A DNA stretch of 64,000 nucleotides from Zoroaster sp. YZ-2022 (GCA_029582265.1 CM055834.1:3906001-3970000); one strand, 5' to 3'. Positions 10,575 through 21,231 are shown, counted from the first letter of the stretch. The notes: generated from the letters alone by a model not told the origin. Made by a program: numbers and translations.

Positions 10575-11860
10575 TTTTTACTGTGTGGTAATTTAGTCAC
10601 ATATGGCTCCTCATACAGAAGAGTAAAAGAAGATTTGTTAGCATCACAGCCAACAGCTATGGATGATTTTCAACTTGGTGACTCTGCCTCAGCCATAAGC
10701 AGAGTGTTAAATACATCAAGAACAAGTTCACGCTCAAATATAAGGAACTTATGCAAATTCAAGAAGAACAAAGGAGAGCGGAACTGTTAACTCGTTCCAC
10801 TGCTCTTAATCAAATGCATGAGATGGAGCTCGCGAAACAGAAATTGAGATTGATAAAAAGACGGCCTGCCGAAGAAGTTGAGTTATCGCGCCTCGAACTA
10901 CAAATCTTCAAACTGAAATGGATGTATGTGCAGCTCGACTTAAAGTTCTCGATCAGTTTGGCAATGACCCTCAAGTAAAGAATAAAGGACTTGATGTTTT
11001 GAATGACCCCAGCCCCCTTTTTGTCAATGATAGGTCATTCACAAAATTCAATGTTGACACCAAGAACAAACCTGCAGTGAACTTTACTGATCCTCCATCT
11101 GCTGGCATTGTAATATGCTAGGGAATAACTGTAGTCTGTGGTGCCCAACAAGATGTCCCTCATCGTATGCTTCTACTTCGTGTGCTGCAATTGGTGAGGA
11201 TCCTGACTCAGCTGATTACTTGTGCAATGCTTCAGATTCAGTTACCGTAACCAATTGCACCAACTTGGGGCTCACATAGTGAACGGTCTCGTGGATTCGA
11301 TGCGCGCATTACTTCCCTATCTGGTGCACTCAACAAGCCGTCAATTTCGTCTTGTTCTATTGAAGCACTACTCACCCTGCTCATCGACCCAATTTCGTGA
11401 TGAGTGCCATAACTACCGGTACACCTGCTGATGTACTGACGAACAGATAAGAAAAATAACCAAAGAAGGAACCAGAAATCTTCAAAGGTAGTGCGCGAAT
11501 TAGATAAATTCAGAGGCACATGTTGCCTGCAGCCCCTTCAAACTGAAGTTTGACGACAACAAGGAGGACATTAAACCCCCTCGATTTTACCGGCGTTGTC
11601 GGGAGCTTTGCTACCCTACACTTCGTGATGATGCACACAACAGCAGTGGTCGCCCCACTTCATTAGCATGTGCTGTCCGTCTGCAAGGATCCGAGGACAA
11701 CCTTGAGACGTGCAGTTTCATAGCCATGAGCTAGTCTGAGCGACAGACAGGACTTTATAAAGGAAAGTGGCCTTTGGATGTCTAAAATGGGGTCATAGAC
11801 GCCGTGATTGTAGAAACAAGAAACACTGTAATTATCGTTCAAATGTTTTGCAAAGTAATA
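10575..11860 (+). pseudogene. Probable BEL/Pao-type gag relic
   Basis: Several plus-strand frames in succession give a charged helical segment (IQEEQRRAELLTRSTALNQM near 10755-10815), then NKGLDVLNDPSPLFVNDRSF near 10980. Near 11768-11860 there is FGCLKWGHRRRDCRNKKHC. The last matches the gag zinc knuckle of BEL/Pao elements (CFGC-x4-H-x4-C), with the first Cys lost, probably to a few missing bases. Many frameshifts and stops interrupt it. No protease, RT or LTRs were found. The knuckle is the main support; the family call is inference. Confidence 0.5.
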
Positions 11861-11879
11861 ATTGTTGTGCTATATAATT

Positions 11880-12250
11880 GTTGTCCCGTTGTGTGATCCC
11901 CGCTACTGCCGTTACCCAGGTTGTTTGCATCTGACCGGGGCTTCATCCCTGGCTAATCGGCAGATATGGTTTGGCCTCTGACCTGGCCCCATAGAGCAAT
12001 AGATAATTGGCATAAGTGTACCGCCCACCAACATAGAGGCTGGTTAGCTCAGTTGGTAGAGCACTCGTACGGTATTCGAGAGGTCGTGGGTTCGAGTCCG
12101 GCATCAGCCAACTTTTCTTTGCTCGCTTCCCGTTTATATAATATTTCAGGCCATTTTTTTGCTATATATTTATTCTGTGTACAACCACGTAAAAGGCTTG
12201 TGTCCCGTTGTGTGATCCCCGCTACTGCCGTTACCCATGTTGTTTGCATC
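11880..12250. repeat. tRNA-derived repeat, copy 1, with tRNA-like core at 12044-12116
   Basis: The core begins GGCTGGTTAGCTCAGTTGGT and ends TTCGAGTCCGGCATCAGCCA. It has a plausible acceptor stem (GGCTGGT with ATCAGCC) and D arm. The anticodon loop lacks the usual U33 and the T stem has mismatches, so it is better read as a tRNA-derived SINE or pseudogene. Flanks (GTGATCCCCGCTACTGCCGT; ATATGGTTTGGCCTCTGACC) recur in both orientations, including at 14030-14560. Confidence 0.6.
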
Positions 12251-12257
12251 CCTTTTT

Positions 12258-12839
12258 TGATCCCTTTTTTCTCCATTTGGTATGGCGGCCAAGATAGCCT
12301 AGATGAATTCATCAACTACATTAATTCGTTCCATCCCACCAAGTTCACTGCTAACTACTCTCCCAATAGCGTGAACTTCCTAGACGTCACCATCAACAAA
12401 TCTCCTCAGGGCATCTCGACTGGTGTCTGTTATAATCCCACTGACGCTCATCAATACCTCCTTTCTGACAGCTGCCATCCCAAGCACTGCAAAGAGGCTA
12501 TTGCCTACAGTCAAGTCCTCCGCAGAAGACATATCTGTTCCACTGATACCTTATACAGGAGACGGTCGTCATAGCAAACGCAGAGTCCAACTAGCAATCA
12601 ACAGGGCCCTGAGTTTCTGCCGTAGCTCCCCCTTACCCCGGGTAACAAGAAAAAAAACTCTCAACAGAGTTACCCTGGTCACTATCACCCCCAGATTACC
12701 CAGACTTTCATCTATCGTATGATAACATGACTGGTTTACATTCCTCTAACAGGTACGCTCAGCCATCCCTGAGCCCCCTTTGATTGCTTTCCGTCGCCCC
12801 GCAACCTCGGCGATATATTGATTCGGGCTAGGCTCCCTA
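12258..12839 (+). pseudogene. Penelope-like element copy 3, RT C-terminal part
   Basis: The frame gives DSLDEFINYINSFHPTKFTA, SVNFLDVTINKSPQGIST, NPTDAHQYLLSDSCHPKHC and EAIAYSQVL. These match the segment after the YxDD motif of Penelope-like RTs (FLDV, PTD-hqYL, SCHP-H, YSQ-LR). A frameshift follows near 12530. Coding resumes beyond the hAT insertion at 12848-13205. The family differs from the copies at 9324 and 26890, judging by sequence. Confidence 0.7.
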
Positions 12840-12847
12840 GCACCAAC

Positions 12848-13205
12848 CAGTAGCGGAACAAGTTACCGCCGGGCCGGGGGGGCAGAGCGCACGGTCCCTC
12901 CCCCCCCCCCCCCCCCAGGCATCATTCCCTAACCACACGTGATTTCCGAGAGACCCGTCATGATTACACTTCATGTTTTCAGGGGAGCTCAAAATAAAGA
13001 AAGGGCCCGGTTGATTTGTGTAAGTTCCAGCTCGGGCCCGGTCCCCCAACCACCCCCATCCCCCCACCCCCACCCCCCTCCACCAGAATGTAAAAAATAA
13101 ATAAAAAAATTAAAAAAAATTCTTTGGGGAGGGGGGTCCGGGCCCCCCCCCCCTCCGGGCCGGGGGACGGCTGCCCCCCCAGCCCCCCCTGACGGTCCGC
13201 CACTG
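12848..13205. mobile_element. hAT-type MITE, 358 bp, 8-bp target duplication
   Basis: Ends are CAGTAGCGGAAC and, inverted, CAGTGGCGGACC. The 8-bp GCACCAAC is present exactly at 12840-12847 and again at 13206-13213. An 8-bp duplication with a CAG start fits the hAT superfamily. The interior is rich in G/C runs and has no transposase. The insertion splits a Penelope-like reading frame; removing it with one GCACCAAC rejoins the flanking coding sequence. Confidence 0.85.
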
Positions 13206-13690
13206 GCACCAACAGTGACCTTAACCTTACTGATCATGAGTCACAGGGGTGCTCTAATTGTACCCGCTCGAGATGCAAAATCTGTTTGCATCTCACACCT
13301 GCTCAGAAGGTGAAAAGCCACAGTACTGGCCTCACCTACACGATCAAAACTAAATCCCAGTGTGACACACCCAATGTTAGGCTATATAATAAGTAGTCTC
13401 ATGTAAAAAAAAATGTGGTATACAATATGTAGGAGAGACAAAGACCAAATTGTGTCTCCGCTTTGCCAACCATGTCTCCTCTGTGAAAACCAGAAAACCC
13501 TACCCTGTAGCAATCCACTTCAACAGCCCTAATCGTAGTATTAAGGATGTTGAACTCATTGTAATTGAAGCCTGAACTGGTGCCAAGATTAACCAGATTG
13601 GCGCCGCTGTGACAGGAGGAAGGTGCATGGACTCATCGAGGAAACTGTGATACTGTCTACTCCAAACAACTGAATAATGCCAATCATAGC
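13206..13690 (+). pseudogene. Penelope-like element copy 3, GIY-YIG part
   Basis: Downstream of the hAT insertion the frames read SDLNLTDHESQGCSNCTRS and RCKICLHL, followed by a GIY-YIG-like core broken by stops and frameshifts. In that core GGAGAGACAAAGACC encodes a GET-KT remnant, with RF-NH and HFN remnants after it. A LNNAN-like end is seen near 13675. The order of cysteine pairs and nuclease matches the C-terminus of Penelope-like elements. Inactive. Confidence 0.6.
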
Positions 13691-14029
13691 TAGACAGATT
13701 CCCAAACCAAATACTGTCAGGGAATGATCAAATTGGACTTCTGACTGGTTGAAACTGATCAGACCTAGAGATGTCGTACATGAAAAGGAAGAAGATCATA
13801 TGCAGTTCGCAATGATCAAGGCTGTTATTGTAGAGTGCACTTACAACGGTACTCCCACTCTGAACTGATTTCTGGCCCGAGAAATTCAGCACACACGGCC
13901 GGTGCGCCGTCCCCGGCCCCGTACACGTACACTGCACAACGGGATCAATAACTGAGTCGTGTATACGGCTGTGCATTGCGACCTCGTACGTTCGAACAAC
14001 AGCCTTGATCCTTTTGTAATCGAAAGCAA
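13691..14029. other. No gene seen
   Basis: Sequence between a Penelope relic and tRNA-derived repeats. Short frames lack family motifs. Confidence 0.4.
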
Positions 14030-14560
14030 TAGAGCAATAGATAACTGGCATAAGTGGACCGCCCACCAACATAGGGGCTGGTTAGCTCAGTTGGTAGAGC
14101 ACTCGGTCAGATGCAAACAACCAATTATCTATTGCTCTATGGGGCCAGGTCAGAGTCCAAACCATATCTGCCGAGTAACCAGGGATCAAGCCCCGGTCAG
14201 ATGCAAACAACGTGGGTAACGGCAGTAGCGGGGATGACACAATGGGATACAAGCATTTTACGTGGTTGTACACAAAGTATAGATTTATAGGGAAAAACTG
14301 ACCTGAATATTATATAAACGGGTAGCGAGCAAAGAAAAAGTGGCTGATGCCGGACTCGAACCCGCGACCTCTTGAATACCGTACGAGCGCTCTACCAACT
14401 GAGCTAACCACTTATGCCAATTATCCATTGCTCTATGGGGCCAGGTCAGAGGCCAAACCATATCTGCCGAGTAGTGCCAGGGATCAAGCCCCGGTCAGAT
14501 GCAAACAACCTGGGTAACGGCAGTAACGGGGATCACACAATGGGATACAAGCCTTTTACG
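14030..14560. repeat. tRNA-derived repeat, copies 2 and 3 in opposite orientation
   Basis: A truncated plus-strand tRNA-like head lies at 14079-14106. A fuller minus-strand tRNA-like sequence lies at 14338-14412, whose minus strand reads GTGGTTAGCTCAGTTGGTAG and GCGGGTTCGAGTCCGGCATC. Flanking blocks containing GGGATCAAGCCCCGGTCAGA appear twice (near 14185 and 14481), and in inverted orientation near 11930. The block has been rearranged by repeated insertion or recombination. Confidence 0.6.
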
Positions 14561-15851
14561 CGATTCAAAATCTGCTGGGCACGGTTGCGAGACGAAACGC
14601 CAGATTTCGCCGGTTGCGAAAGTTTGAATTTTGTGGCAAGATTTGCCTGTTTATACCGTGAGTATTGCAATAATCTTTTATAGAACCATTGATATTTATG
14701 ATTGGATAGATCTTGGACATTTTGATCATGTTTGGATTTTCTGGAGATTTTAATGTGAATTTTGGACGGTGATGTCGACATTTGAATTCTTGTTCTTTAT
14801 TAGAATTATTATAACAACTGAATGGTGATTTGCTTGTAAATATTTACGAATTCACAATTTGAAGTAATGCTTTGATGAATTTAGAATTAAATTAGATAAT
14901 TTTTATGTGACGCCATTTTGGTTCGAATAAGGAATTGATTCAGATCTACTAAATCATAGGAAATTTCCCTGATTTTTAATTTCGAAGTATTAGATACCTA
15001 TATTTTGTAAATAATTACAGATGGCTCGTGGGCCAGGTTTCGGCCCTAGACGACGGCTCTACGGACCAGCGGCAGTAAACTTCTGTGGACCGGATTCTAC
15101 CGAGGAGCCGCAGACTGTGTCCGAGGGGAACCGTGAGCCTGTTGGACCTCAAAGTGCTGGAGAACGCCGATCACAGACGGCAGGACTCCAACATCAAATT
15201 GGATGGAGTGCCCAAGATCCCAACATCCTCACACTTGAACTCATACCGGTATCGCGCAAGGTTTTAACCACGGTGGGCCCGTTTAATAATAGAATTATTT
15301 GAGAATTGTTTGAATGAAAGCCTGGCTTTATTGATTGTAATTAATGATCAGTATTTATATTGTGCGATTTATTGAAGAAAGTTGTGATTTCACACGGTTC
15401 GATCCAGTTTGACAGATATTAGAAGGTTAGAAAGATTTTGAGAACTCAAGTTTGATGTTAGAAATTGAAATGTGGTTTGAAAACTAAATTTTGTGATGAG
15501 TTAAGAATAACTCATGACGCCAATTTGATGGGGTAATATTTAGAACATTTAGATTTTTTTTTTTTTTAAGTTTGTAAGAGTATCTAAGTTTTGAGTGGTG
15601 AACTTGAAGATTTGAAGTTTTCAAAGGTAGAGTTGACTCGGTCTGATGAGACCTTGATATTTGAAAGTTGAATTTTGTATATATATGTAAATATTATTTT
15701 AATTTTTTTATTATTTTTCCAATTAAATTTCTAAATTTGATTTGAAGTGTCATTTTGGTGTTTTCTTTCTGATTTACACATTTGTCCTTGGTAGGGTGAC
15801 AAACGGCCCGGGAAAATTTATGTTTTCGCTCCGCATTCCAGGGGTGCGTTA
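14561..15851. other. AT-rich stretch beside Gypsy relic 1, possible LTR
   Basis: At 14560 the tRNA-derived repeat is cut off (CTTTTACG followed by new sequence), suggesting an insertion boundary. On the minus strand the stretch opens TGTAACGCACCCCTGGAATG at 15851, resembling a Gypsy LTR start immediately after the RNase H relic. A GC-richer 93-codon plus-strand frame (15021-15302, MARGPGFGPRRRLYG) has no recognised family. The LTR reading is inference; the partner LTR was not found. Confidence 0.35.
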
Positions 15852-16571
15852 CAGCATCAACATGACAATCTCGTCCTTTGATGTGTACAACTTCAAAATT
15901 ATATGCCTGTAACTTGAGTATCCAACGTGCTATTCGACCACCACCAATACTGTGTTTACTATACTGTCAAATAGCCATTTTAAAGCACAATGGTCAGTAA
16001 AGACAGTAAACTTAATTCCTTGAAGATATTGAGTATATTTTTGATACCTTCAACAACTGCTAGGGCCTCCAATTCTGTGAATTTGAGCCAAAATGAAACC
16101 AAGTCCCTGTCCACAAGCATGTGTTTGGAGACAGAATTCTGTACCGTCAAATCTGAGAAAAGCCAAAATAGGAGGTTTAATGAGCTGCCTTTTAAGATTT
16201 TCAAAAGCAGTTTGACAATCTTCATTCTAAATAAATGGCACTTTCTTTCTAGTCAAATTTGTGAGTGGTTCCGCAGTTTTACAAAAGTCTTTGATAAACC
16301 TCGCAGTACTTCCTGCATAGCTCTTTAAAATGTGGCTGGGGCCGAATGCAAACCAAATGGAAGCACCTGAAATGCATAAAGAGAATCTTGTGTAATGAAA
16401 CAAGCTTTGGATTTGGAAGATTCCTCTAGTTCCATTTGCCAATACCCAGCTGCGAGGTCTATATGGTTGAAAAATATTTGGGTTTTGTTACACCCAAACT
16501 GTCAAGTGCATCAGAGATGTTGGGCAAAGGAAAATTATCCATAACACTAATCTTGTTAAGTCTTCTGAAGT
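15852..16571 (-). pseudogene. Gypsy relic 1: RT remainder and RNase H
   Basis: Minus-strand frames give DFRRLNKISVMDNFPLPNI, KYFSTIDLAAGYWQMELEE and FGLHSAPATF, typical Gypsy RT. The text then jumps to RFIKDFCKTAEPLTNLTRKK without the YxDD catalytic motif, so the palm core has been deleted. RNase H follows with TELEALAVVEGIK, FTVFTDHCALKWLFDSI and RIARWILKLQAYNF split over two frames. Coding ends at CHVDA just before the TGTAAC sequence. Confidence 0.8.
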
Positions 16572-17726
16572 CTACACAAAAACGAAAAGTATTTGATTCT
16601 TTTTTGGGCACGCAGACAGGAAAACACCTCCGTCCAGCATACTTTTGACATGTTTTCTTATTTCTTCCTGAAGAGGTGGCGGTTGACTGTAAGGACTAGA
16701 TTTTATGGGAGGATGATCACCTGTGTTTATAACATGCTTAACACCCGAATATCGTCCTCTAGGACCGCCTTTTACTTGAAATTTATCAGTATAATCTGAA
16801 TTTAGCACAGTTATTTCAGCCGTTTCATCAGAAGACATGTGATCTGTATTTAACTTAACTTGGGATAGAATTTCTTTAGCGTGTACACCATCTTTATCAA
16901 TTGCATTAGCACTATTGATTTCAATTTTATCTTTCTTTGTAATTACAGATACATTTTCTACATTTTCTCTTATGTCCATAGTTGTAAATGGTACTATTTC
17001 CTTAGGGTCTAATAAAGTAAAAGTGCCTAGTTTTGTACGGGGATACAGTATTATTTTCTTTTCCGTAACATTCATAACTAGTACATTAGCACACTTGCCA
17101 TTTACAACTTGAGTTACAATATAAGCAACCATTACACCTAACGCTGTAACATGTCTTCCACCTTGGCATAACCCAACAGTATTCCAAGGAAGTGGATTTG
17201 AAATTTTCGCACAAATCACTGACTGAGAATGGGGAGGAATTGTTTGTATTGTATGTACACGTATCTGACTTTTCTTATTGAGTCGTGACGCATAATTGCG
17301 TGATGCATAATTGATATTAGCACATTGATTACTCATAAATTCCGTTCCTAAGATTATATCTGAAGTGATGTTATGCACAATGTGAAAGTCAATAGAAAAA
17401 CAACAGTTATTAACGACCACAGATAGATTAATAAAACCTGCAATATCTAGACTGGTGTTATTGGCAGTTTTAGCACTTGCTAAACGAGGTTTCTCAATCA
17501 AACTGTGTAGTACAGGTATTTTTTCTTGTAACCAATCATAATTAATTAGACATACAGTAGCACCAGTATGCTTCGACTTGTACATTATATAAATAGTCAC
17601 ATTAATAGTATTTGACAAACTCAAATTTATCTCATCATTGTTATCATCATTGTCATTTTGGGGGTTTGAGCTATTTACAACATTCTCTTTTGTCCACATA
17701 AGCCGATTCGAATTTTTCCCACCCAC
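16572..17726 (-). pseudogene. Gypsy relic 1: protease and start of RT
   Basis: A 384-codon open frame. Residues about 48-60 (YKSKHTGATVCLIN) align with the aspartic protease active site, but the expected Asp of D-S/T-G is His. GTEFMSNQCANINY is the typical flap-to-C-terminal protease region. The end of the frame (KHVINTGDHPPIKSSPYSQP, then EEIRKHVKSMLDGGV) is the start of Gypsy RT; it then skips residues and runs into CPKKNQI. The missing Asp and the deletion make it nonfunctional despite its length. Confidence 0.75.
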
Positions 17727-17775
17727 TGGGGCCTGCTTTTTAAAACATTTATCGTAAGCAGGTGGGCTCCTTAGT

Positions 17776-17998
17776 TTAAAAGATTTCCTTGAATATCATC
17801 ATTAGCTCTTTTTTGGCATCAACGAAGTGTCTTAATGACACAAGAGTTTTCAATTTGGCCATAAATTTATTAACATCTTCCTCAGGTTTGCCTGAATATT
17901 TAAGACCCAAAGACACGTTGTATTTGGTGGTTGCCATTTCTAGTTTGATTTCTGCATTCTCCTCCATAAACAAAGAAAATATGCTTCAGACAACATAG
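17776..17998 (-). pseudogene. Gypsy relic 1: gag fragment
   Basis: The minus frame reads MEENAEIKLEMATTKYNVSL and GLKYSGKPEEDVNKFMAKLK, resembling the start of a retrotransposon gag capsid domain (the sGkPeEDVnkFm pattern). It ends in a stop after about 65 codons. The zinc knuckle expected before the protease is not recognisable. Capsid would package the RNA in the native element. Confidence 0.5.
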
Positions 17999-18439
17999 AC
18001 ATATGCGTATAAATGACACAACTTTCAATAATCAAGTACAAAAAAATATACACAGGCTTTCATTTCGTTTAGACTGTTTACATTGATTTTTTTTTCTATT
18101 ACAATCAATCAAATCATAAAAAATTAATACTAATTCAACATTAGGCCATTTAGAAATAAAATACTACAAACTTACCGTTAATGGTAAGGGCAGACACCGA
18201 TAGGGCGTTGGCTCTCAGGAATGCGACAAAGGCGTCGGGAAAGCTCATATGTAAAAACACAGAGTATTTACCCGGATCTTCCACCATTTATTATGGTGAC
18301 AGACAAACTGAGACTGGAAATAACCGTACTCTGAAAACCAAATATACTCTGAAACATAATTTATTATTTACAGCTTTCTTACCTTAACACAAAAGAACAG
18401 TAATACATTTATGATGCGTTGGAATGCTGTGCCGTAACC
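17999..18439. other. No gene seen
   Basis: AT-rich sequence upstream of the gag fragment. It could contain the 5' untranslated region of Gypsy relic 1, but no LTR or primer-binding site was recognised. Confidence 0.4.
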
Positions 18440-18965
18440 AACGCCCTGCAGCCGATTTCACGAAGCTTGACTCAGTTGCGTAAGTACACTTGCGCAACAA
18501 TTTAGTGCGTAAGTTGCGCAATGATTTATGATCGATTTCACGAAACTTACGCATTGCGTAAGTCGGTAAATTATGTCGTAAAAATGGCTTGAGCAGAACT
18601 TTTTCTATATTGAACAACACGTTCGCAGTACGATCATGATATTCAACATTCTATGTAAAATCTAGGTGAAGTGCATTGTTACAAACTTTAAGACAGAAAG
18701 TTAAATAAAGATCGCGATTTAAAATGGCCGCCCCTTGTCACAAATGAATCACACACGATAGTTTCATACAAGTTTGTTCAATCTATAAAACAGTCGTTAG
18801 AAAAGATGTTATCATCCTCGTCCGCGATGTTTGTTTTTGCATTATTTAGGAAGTTGCGCATCTAAGTAGAGTTTCGTGAAATCGATTTTAACGATAAGGC
18901 ACAGCTAGCTGCGCAACATTTATGTTGCGTAAAGTTATGACATGGCGTAAGTTATGCGCTCTACC
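18440..18965. repeat. Repeat element filled with TTGCGYAAG-type words
   Basis: Inverted ATCGATTTCACGAAACT near 18531 and AGTTTCGTGAAATCGAT near 18868 suggest a foldback element. Between and around them the short self-complementary words TTGCGCAA, TTGCGTAAG and CTTACGCA recur about ten times. Exact ends and target duplication were not determined. No coding sequence is supported. Confidence 0.5.
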
Positions 18966-19123
18966 GGATATGCAAATGTGAGACGTCATTGGTGGGTATT
19001 TGTAATTAGCTATAATTTATTTAATGTTTATGCCTCATCAAAATGCTGATTACTGATTTGTTCACCACAATATTCACAAAAATATTGTAAACAAAAATAT
19101 GTGTAGGCCTATTTTATAGTTAA

Positions 19124-20284
19124 AGGTCCTATGAAACAGGTGTTTTTTTCATTGTATACAATAAAGTATGCCTATACTGGAAGATATATTTGTCATTTGT
19201 AAATTTTTCCCCTCACGTTTATACCATACAAATATTAATTTTTAAATTTAGGGGGTGCTTTTCGACACGCCCATACCCCTCATTAACATAAAATTCGTGA
19301 CGTACACTGAGGCAATCCGCGATCCACAGCACTTGCCCAAGTATGCGTCGTATACAGCGCACCACTGCATGCAGAGCAGACATGCTTTGAACGGGGCCTT
19401 CACAGCCAGTTCGGTATGGCTTATAAGGCCATGCTGCTACCAGATGCAATTCCAACGATATTCCCGCTAAGTAAGAAGGCTGTGAAGGCTCCAACAAAGA
19501 AGAGAGGTGTTTTTTTTAAAGCCAGAAAGACTCAGGGTAAGTGGCCATTTAGTAATACTCCCATGCATAACCCAGTCCACTTCCGTGCAAAACGACATGT
19601 TCACACCATGCTCACCGTTTCAGTGTTCACGGCATGAAAACATGCCGTGATTTTCCGCATTAATAAAAACATCGTGACTGATTTTATATCCTGGCAAGAC
19701 AAACATAAAAACATTAAACCTTTCTCATTAAGCCTGCGCTTGTTTTGATTTTTTTTTAAATGATCAGAACTTTGACTCAACTGTTTCTGTTATTTCATAA
19801 AATAACACCGTAATGTTAGCATTGCCTTCGGTGTGTGTTCCGAACGCATGATAGGGGCTTGCGCTGCGTTTCACAGATAACTCTCCTCTCTTTCGGACAT
19901 GTTTTTCGCGTGTTACTGCTAGCTTTTCGTAGAGTAACTCTCCCCTGCTTCTGGCCTAAAATGCGTCTGTGTGTGCATGACAACGCTAAGCGTGCATTGT
20001 ACCGTGACGGGGACAACTCGACCCTCTATAATTATTAGACTGTTATCCGATCAAAGTCTGGCACCAAACCATACTGCCTAGCTCCGCGAGTGTAAAATTC
20101 TCTGCCTTTGTGTACGTCACAAACGTTTCGTTAAAACTTCGAAAATTCGGGGGGCCAATTTTTGATTATTAGATAAACAATCCACTCGACACAAAAAAAA
20201 CATTTAAAATTGTTTTTAATTCATACCAATCAATATAACAGCACCAACAAATAAAGTTTGGTAAATACACTCTTCACAGGACCT
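19124..20284 (+). mobile_element. Kolobok-like element K1, 1161 bp, TTAA-flanked
   Basis: Ends are AGGTCCTATGAA and, inverted, AGGTCCTGTGAA. TTAA lies exactly at 19120-19123 and 20285-20288. A nearly full-length second copy in reverse orientation spans 54611-56423. TTAA duplications occur in piggyBac and Kolobok; the THAP-like relic inside favours Kolobok, whose autonomous members carry THAP domains. The superfamily assignment is inference. Confidence 0.7.
19341..19500 (+). pseudogene. THAP-like zinc-finger relic inside K1
   Basis: The plus frame reads CFERGLHSQFGMAYKAMLLP, then DAIPTIFPLSKKAVKAPT. The CFER pattern, the LLPDA run and the AVPTIF-like box (AIPTIF) match the C-terminal part of a THAP DNA-binding domain. 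The preceding VCVVYSAPLHAE corresponds to the C-S-x-H-F segment but has lost key residues. There is no catalytic transposase domain downstream. It likely descends from the transposase of the autonomous parent. Confidence 0.55.
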
Positions 20285-20288
20285 TTAA

Positions 20289-21016
20289 TATCTTGGCCTG
20301 TCAACATATATTTTATGTGGATGGAAATGTATGATATAAAATAATGACCAGTAAAAATTAGTTTTCCTTGCCAGAGTCCATAGAAAGTGAACACTTTTAC
20401 TTTCATCCGGAAATTATATTTTGTTGTCTAACCACTTTGAGTTATATTGCAAAAACGTTCTTATAGTACGCTTGCTTTGAACCCAGTCTCTTTTTACTCA
20501 ATAGAGAAAATTCTGCACTGTCAAGTTGGTCGTCTGTCGACGAAACTCCACCGTATATAACTCCACTGACATAATATCAACAATCATACAAATTTCCATA
20601 CAAACAATATCACGTCAATGTCAGCCGACGGACAAATCTCTCTTGCCCTCACCTGGGCAGCCCCACATAGGCTTATATGGGATCTATGTGGGCAGTCAAA
20701 ATTAAGCCCACACATGATATCCATTTAGAACCCTTTTTCCAGAATGGGACCCATGAAGGCAATGAAGCCGATGGACAATTTATCAACTAGCTCATAGTGG
20801 TGCTGGTGGACAAATCTCTTGGCGTAACGTAAATAAAACCCAATAATTATCCATTTGTATCCCGCATGGGATCCAGGTAGGCCCCACATGCGGCCCATTC
20901 AATATTCACTTGGGCTAACCCATACTGAACCATAGTGGACTAATATCTCTTGGCCCCGATTGGGTATCCCGACTGGTGCATCGGTCGGATTCAAAATCGG
21001 TGCGGTGACGCGTTTT
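20289..21016. other. No gene seen
   Basis: Sequence contains loosely repeated words about GGACAAATCTCTTG and TATGGGATC/ATGGGATCC (20630-20950), suggesting an old repeat. No coding region is supported. Confidence 0.4.
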
Positions 21017-21231
21017 TAGGTGTTCGTGCGACAGCGCGAACACCTCTTTGAAATTGTTCGAGTTTTTTTTAGGTGTTTGCGTGCGATAGCGCGAACACCT
21101 CTTGAAATTGTTCGGTTTTTTGGTGTCCAAGCGACAGCACGAACACCTCTTTGAAATTGTTCGGTTTTTTAGGTGTTCGTGCGACAGCGACAGCGCGAAC
21201 ACCACTTGAACACCTCTTGAAATTGTTCGTT
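21017..21231. repeat. Tandem hairpins AGGTGTTCG...CGAACACCT
   Basis: Four to five units of about 50-60 bp each contain a stem AGGTGTTCGTGCGAC / GCGCGAACACCT followed by TCTTGAAATTGTTCG and a T-run. The same stem motif begins the repeat element at 43466. Open frames through the array (RCSxYRTQTPKK-like) are translations of the repeat, not genes. Confidence 0.65.

Larger units (their letters stand above)
9137..10617. mobile_element. Palindromic AT-rich element, host of a Penelope insertion
   Basis: Left and right parts are inverted. GGGGCCGTATGTGACTAAAT near 9142 matches ATTTAGTCACATATGGCTCC near 10591. The AAAGGACCAAAACAAATATA block near 9263 matches TATATTTGTTTTGGTCCTTT near 10262. About 215 bp of unrelated sequence at 10375-10590 interrupts the right arm. 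Another terminus of the family lies at 53040-53122. No coding sequence of its own was found. Confidence 0.6.
15852..17998 (-). mobile_element. Ty3/Gypsy retrotransposon relic 1
   Basis: On the minus strand, remnants of gag, protease, RT and RNase H follow each other from 17998 to 15852; integrase is absent. Frames shift repeatedly and the RT catalytic core is deleted. This is an inactive internal fragment. Component genes are listed separately. Confidence 0.8.

Noticed and set aside
12044..12116. Functional tRNA gene
   Set aside because: The acceptor stem and D arm are good, but the anticodon loop lacks U33, the T stem is mismatched, and copies sit inside a dispersed repeat.
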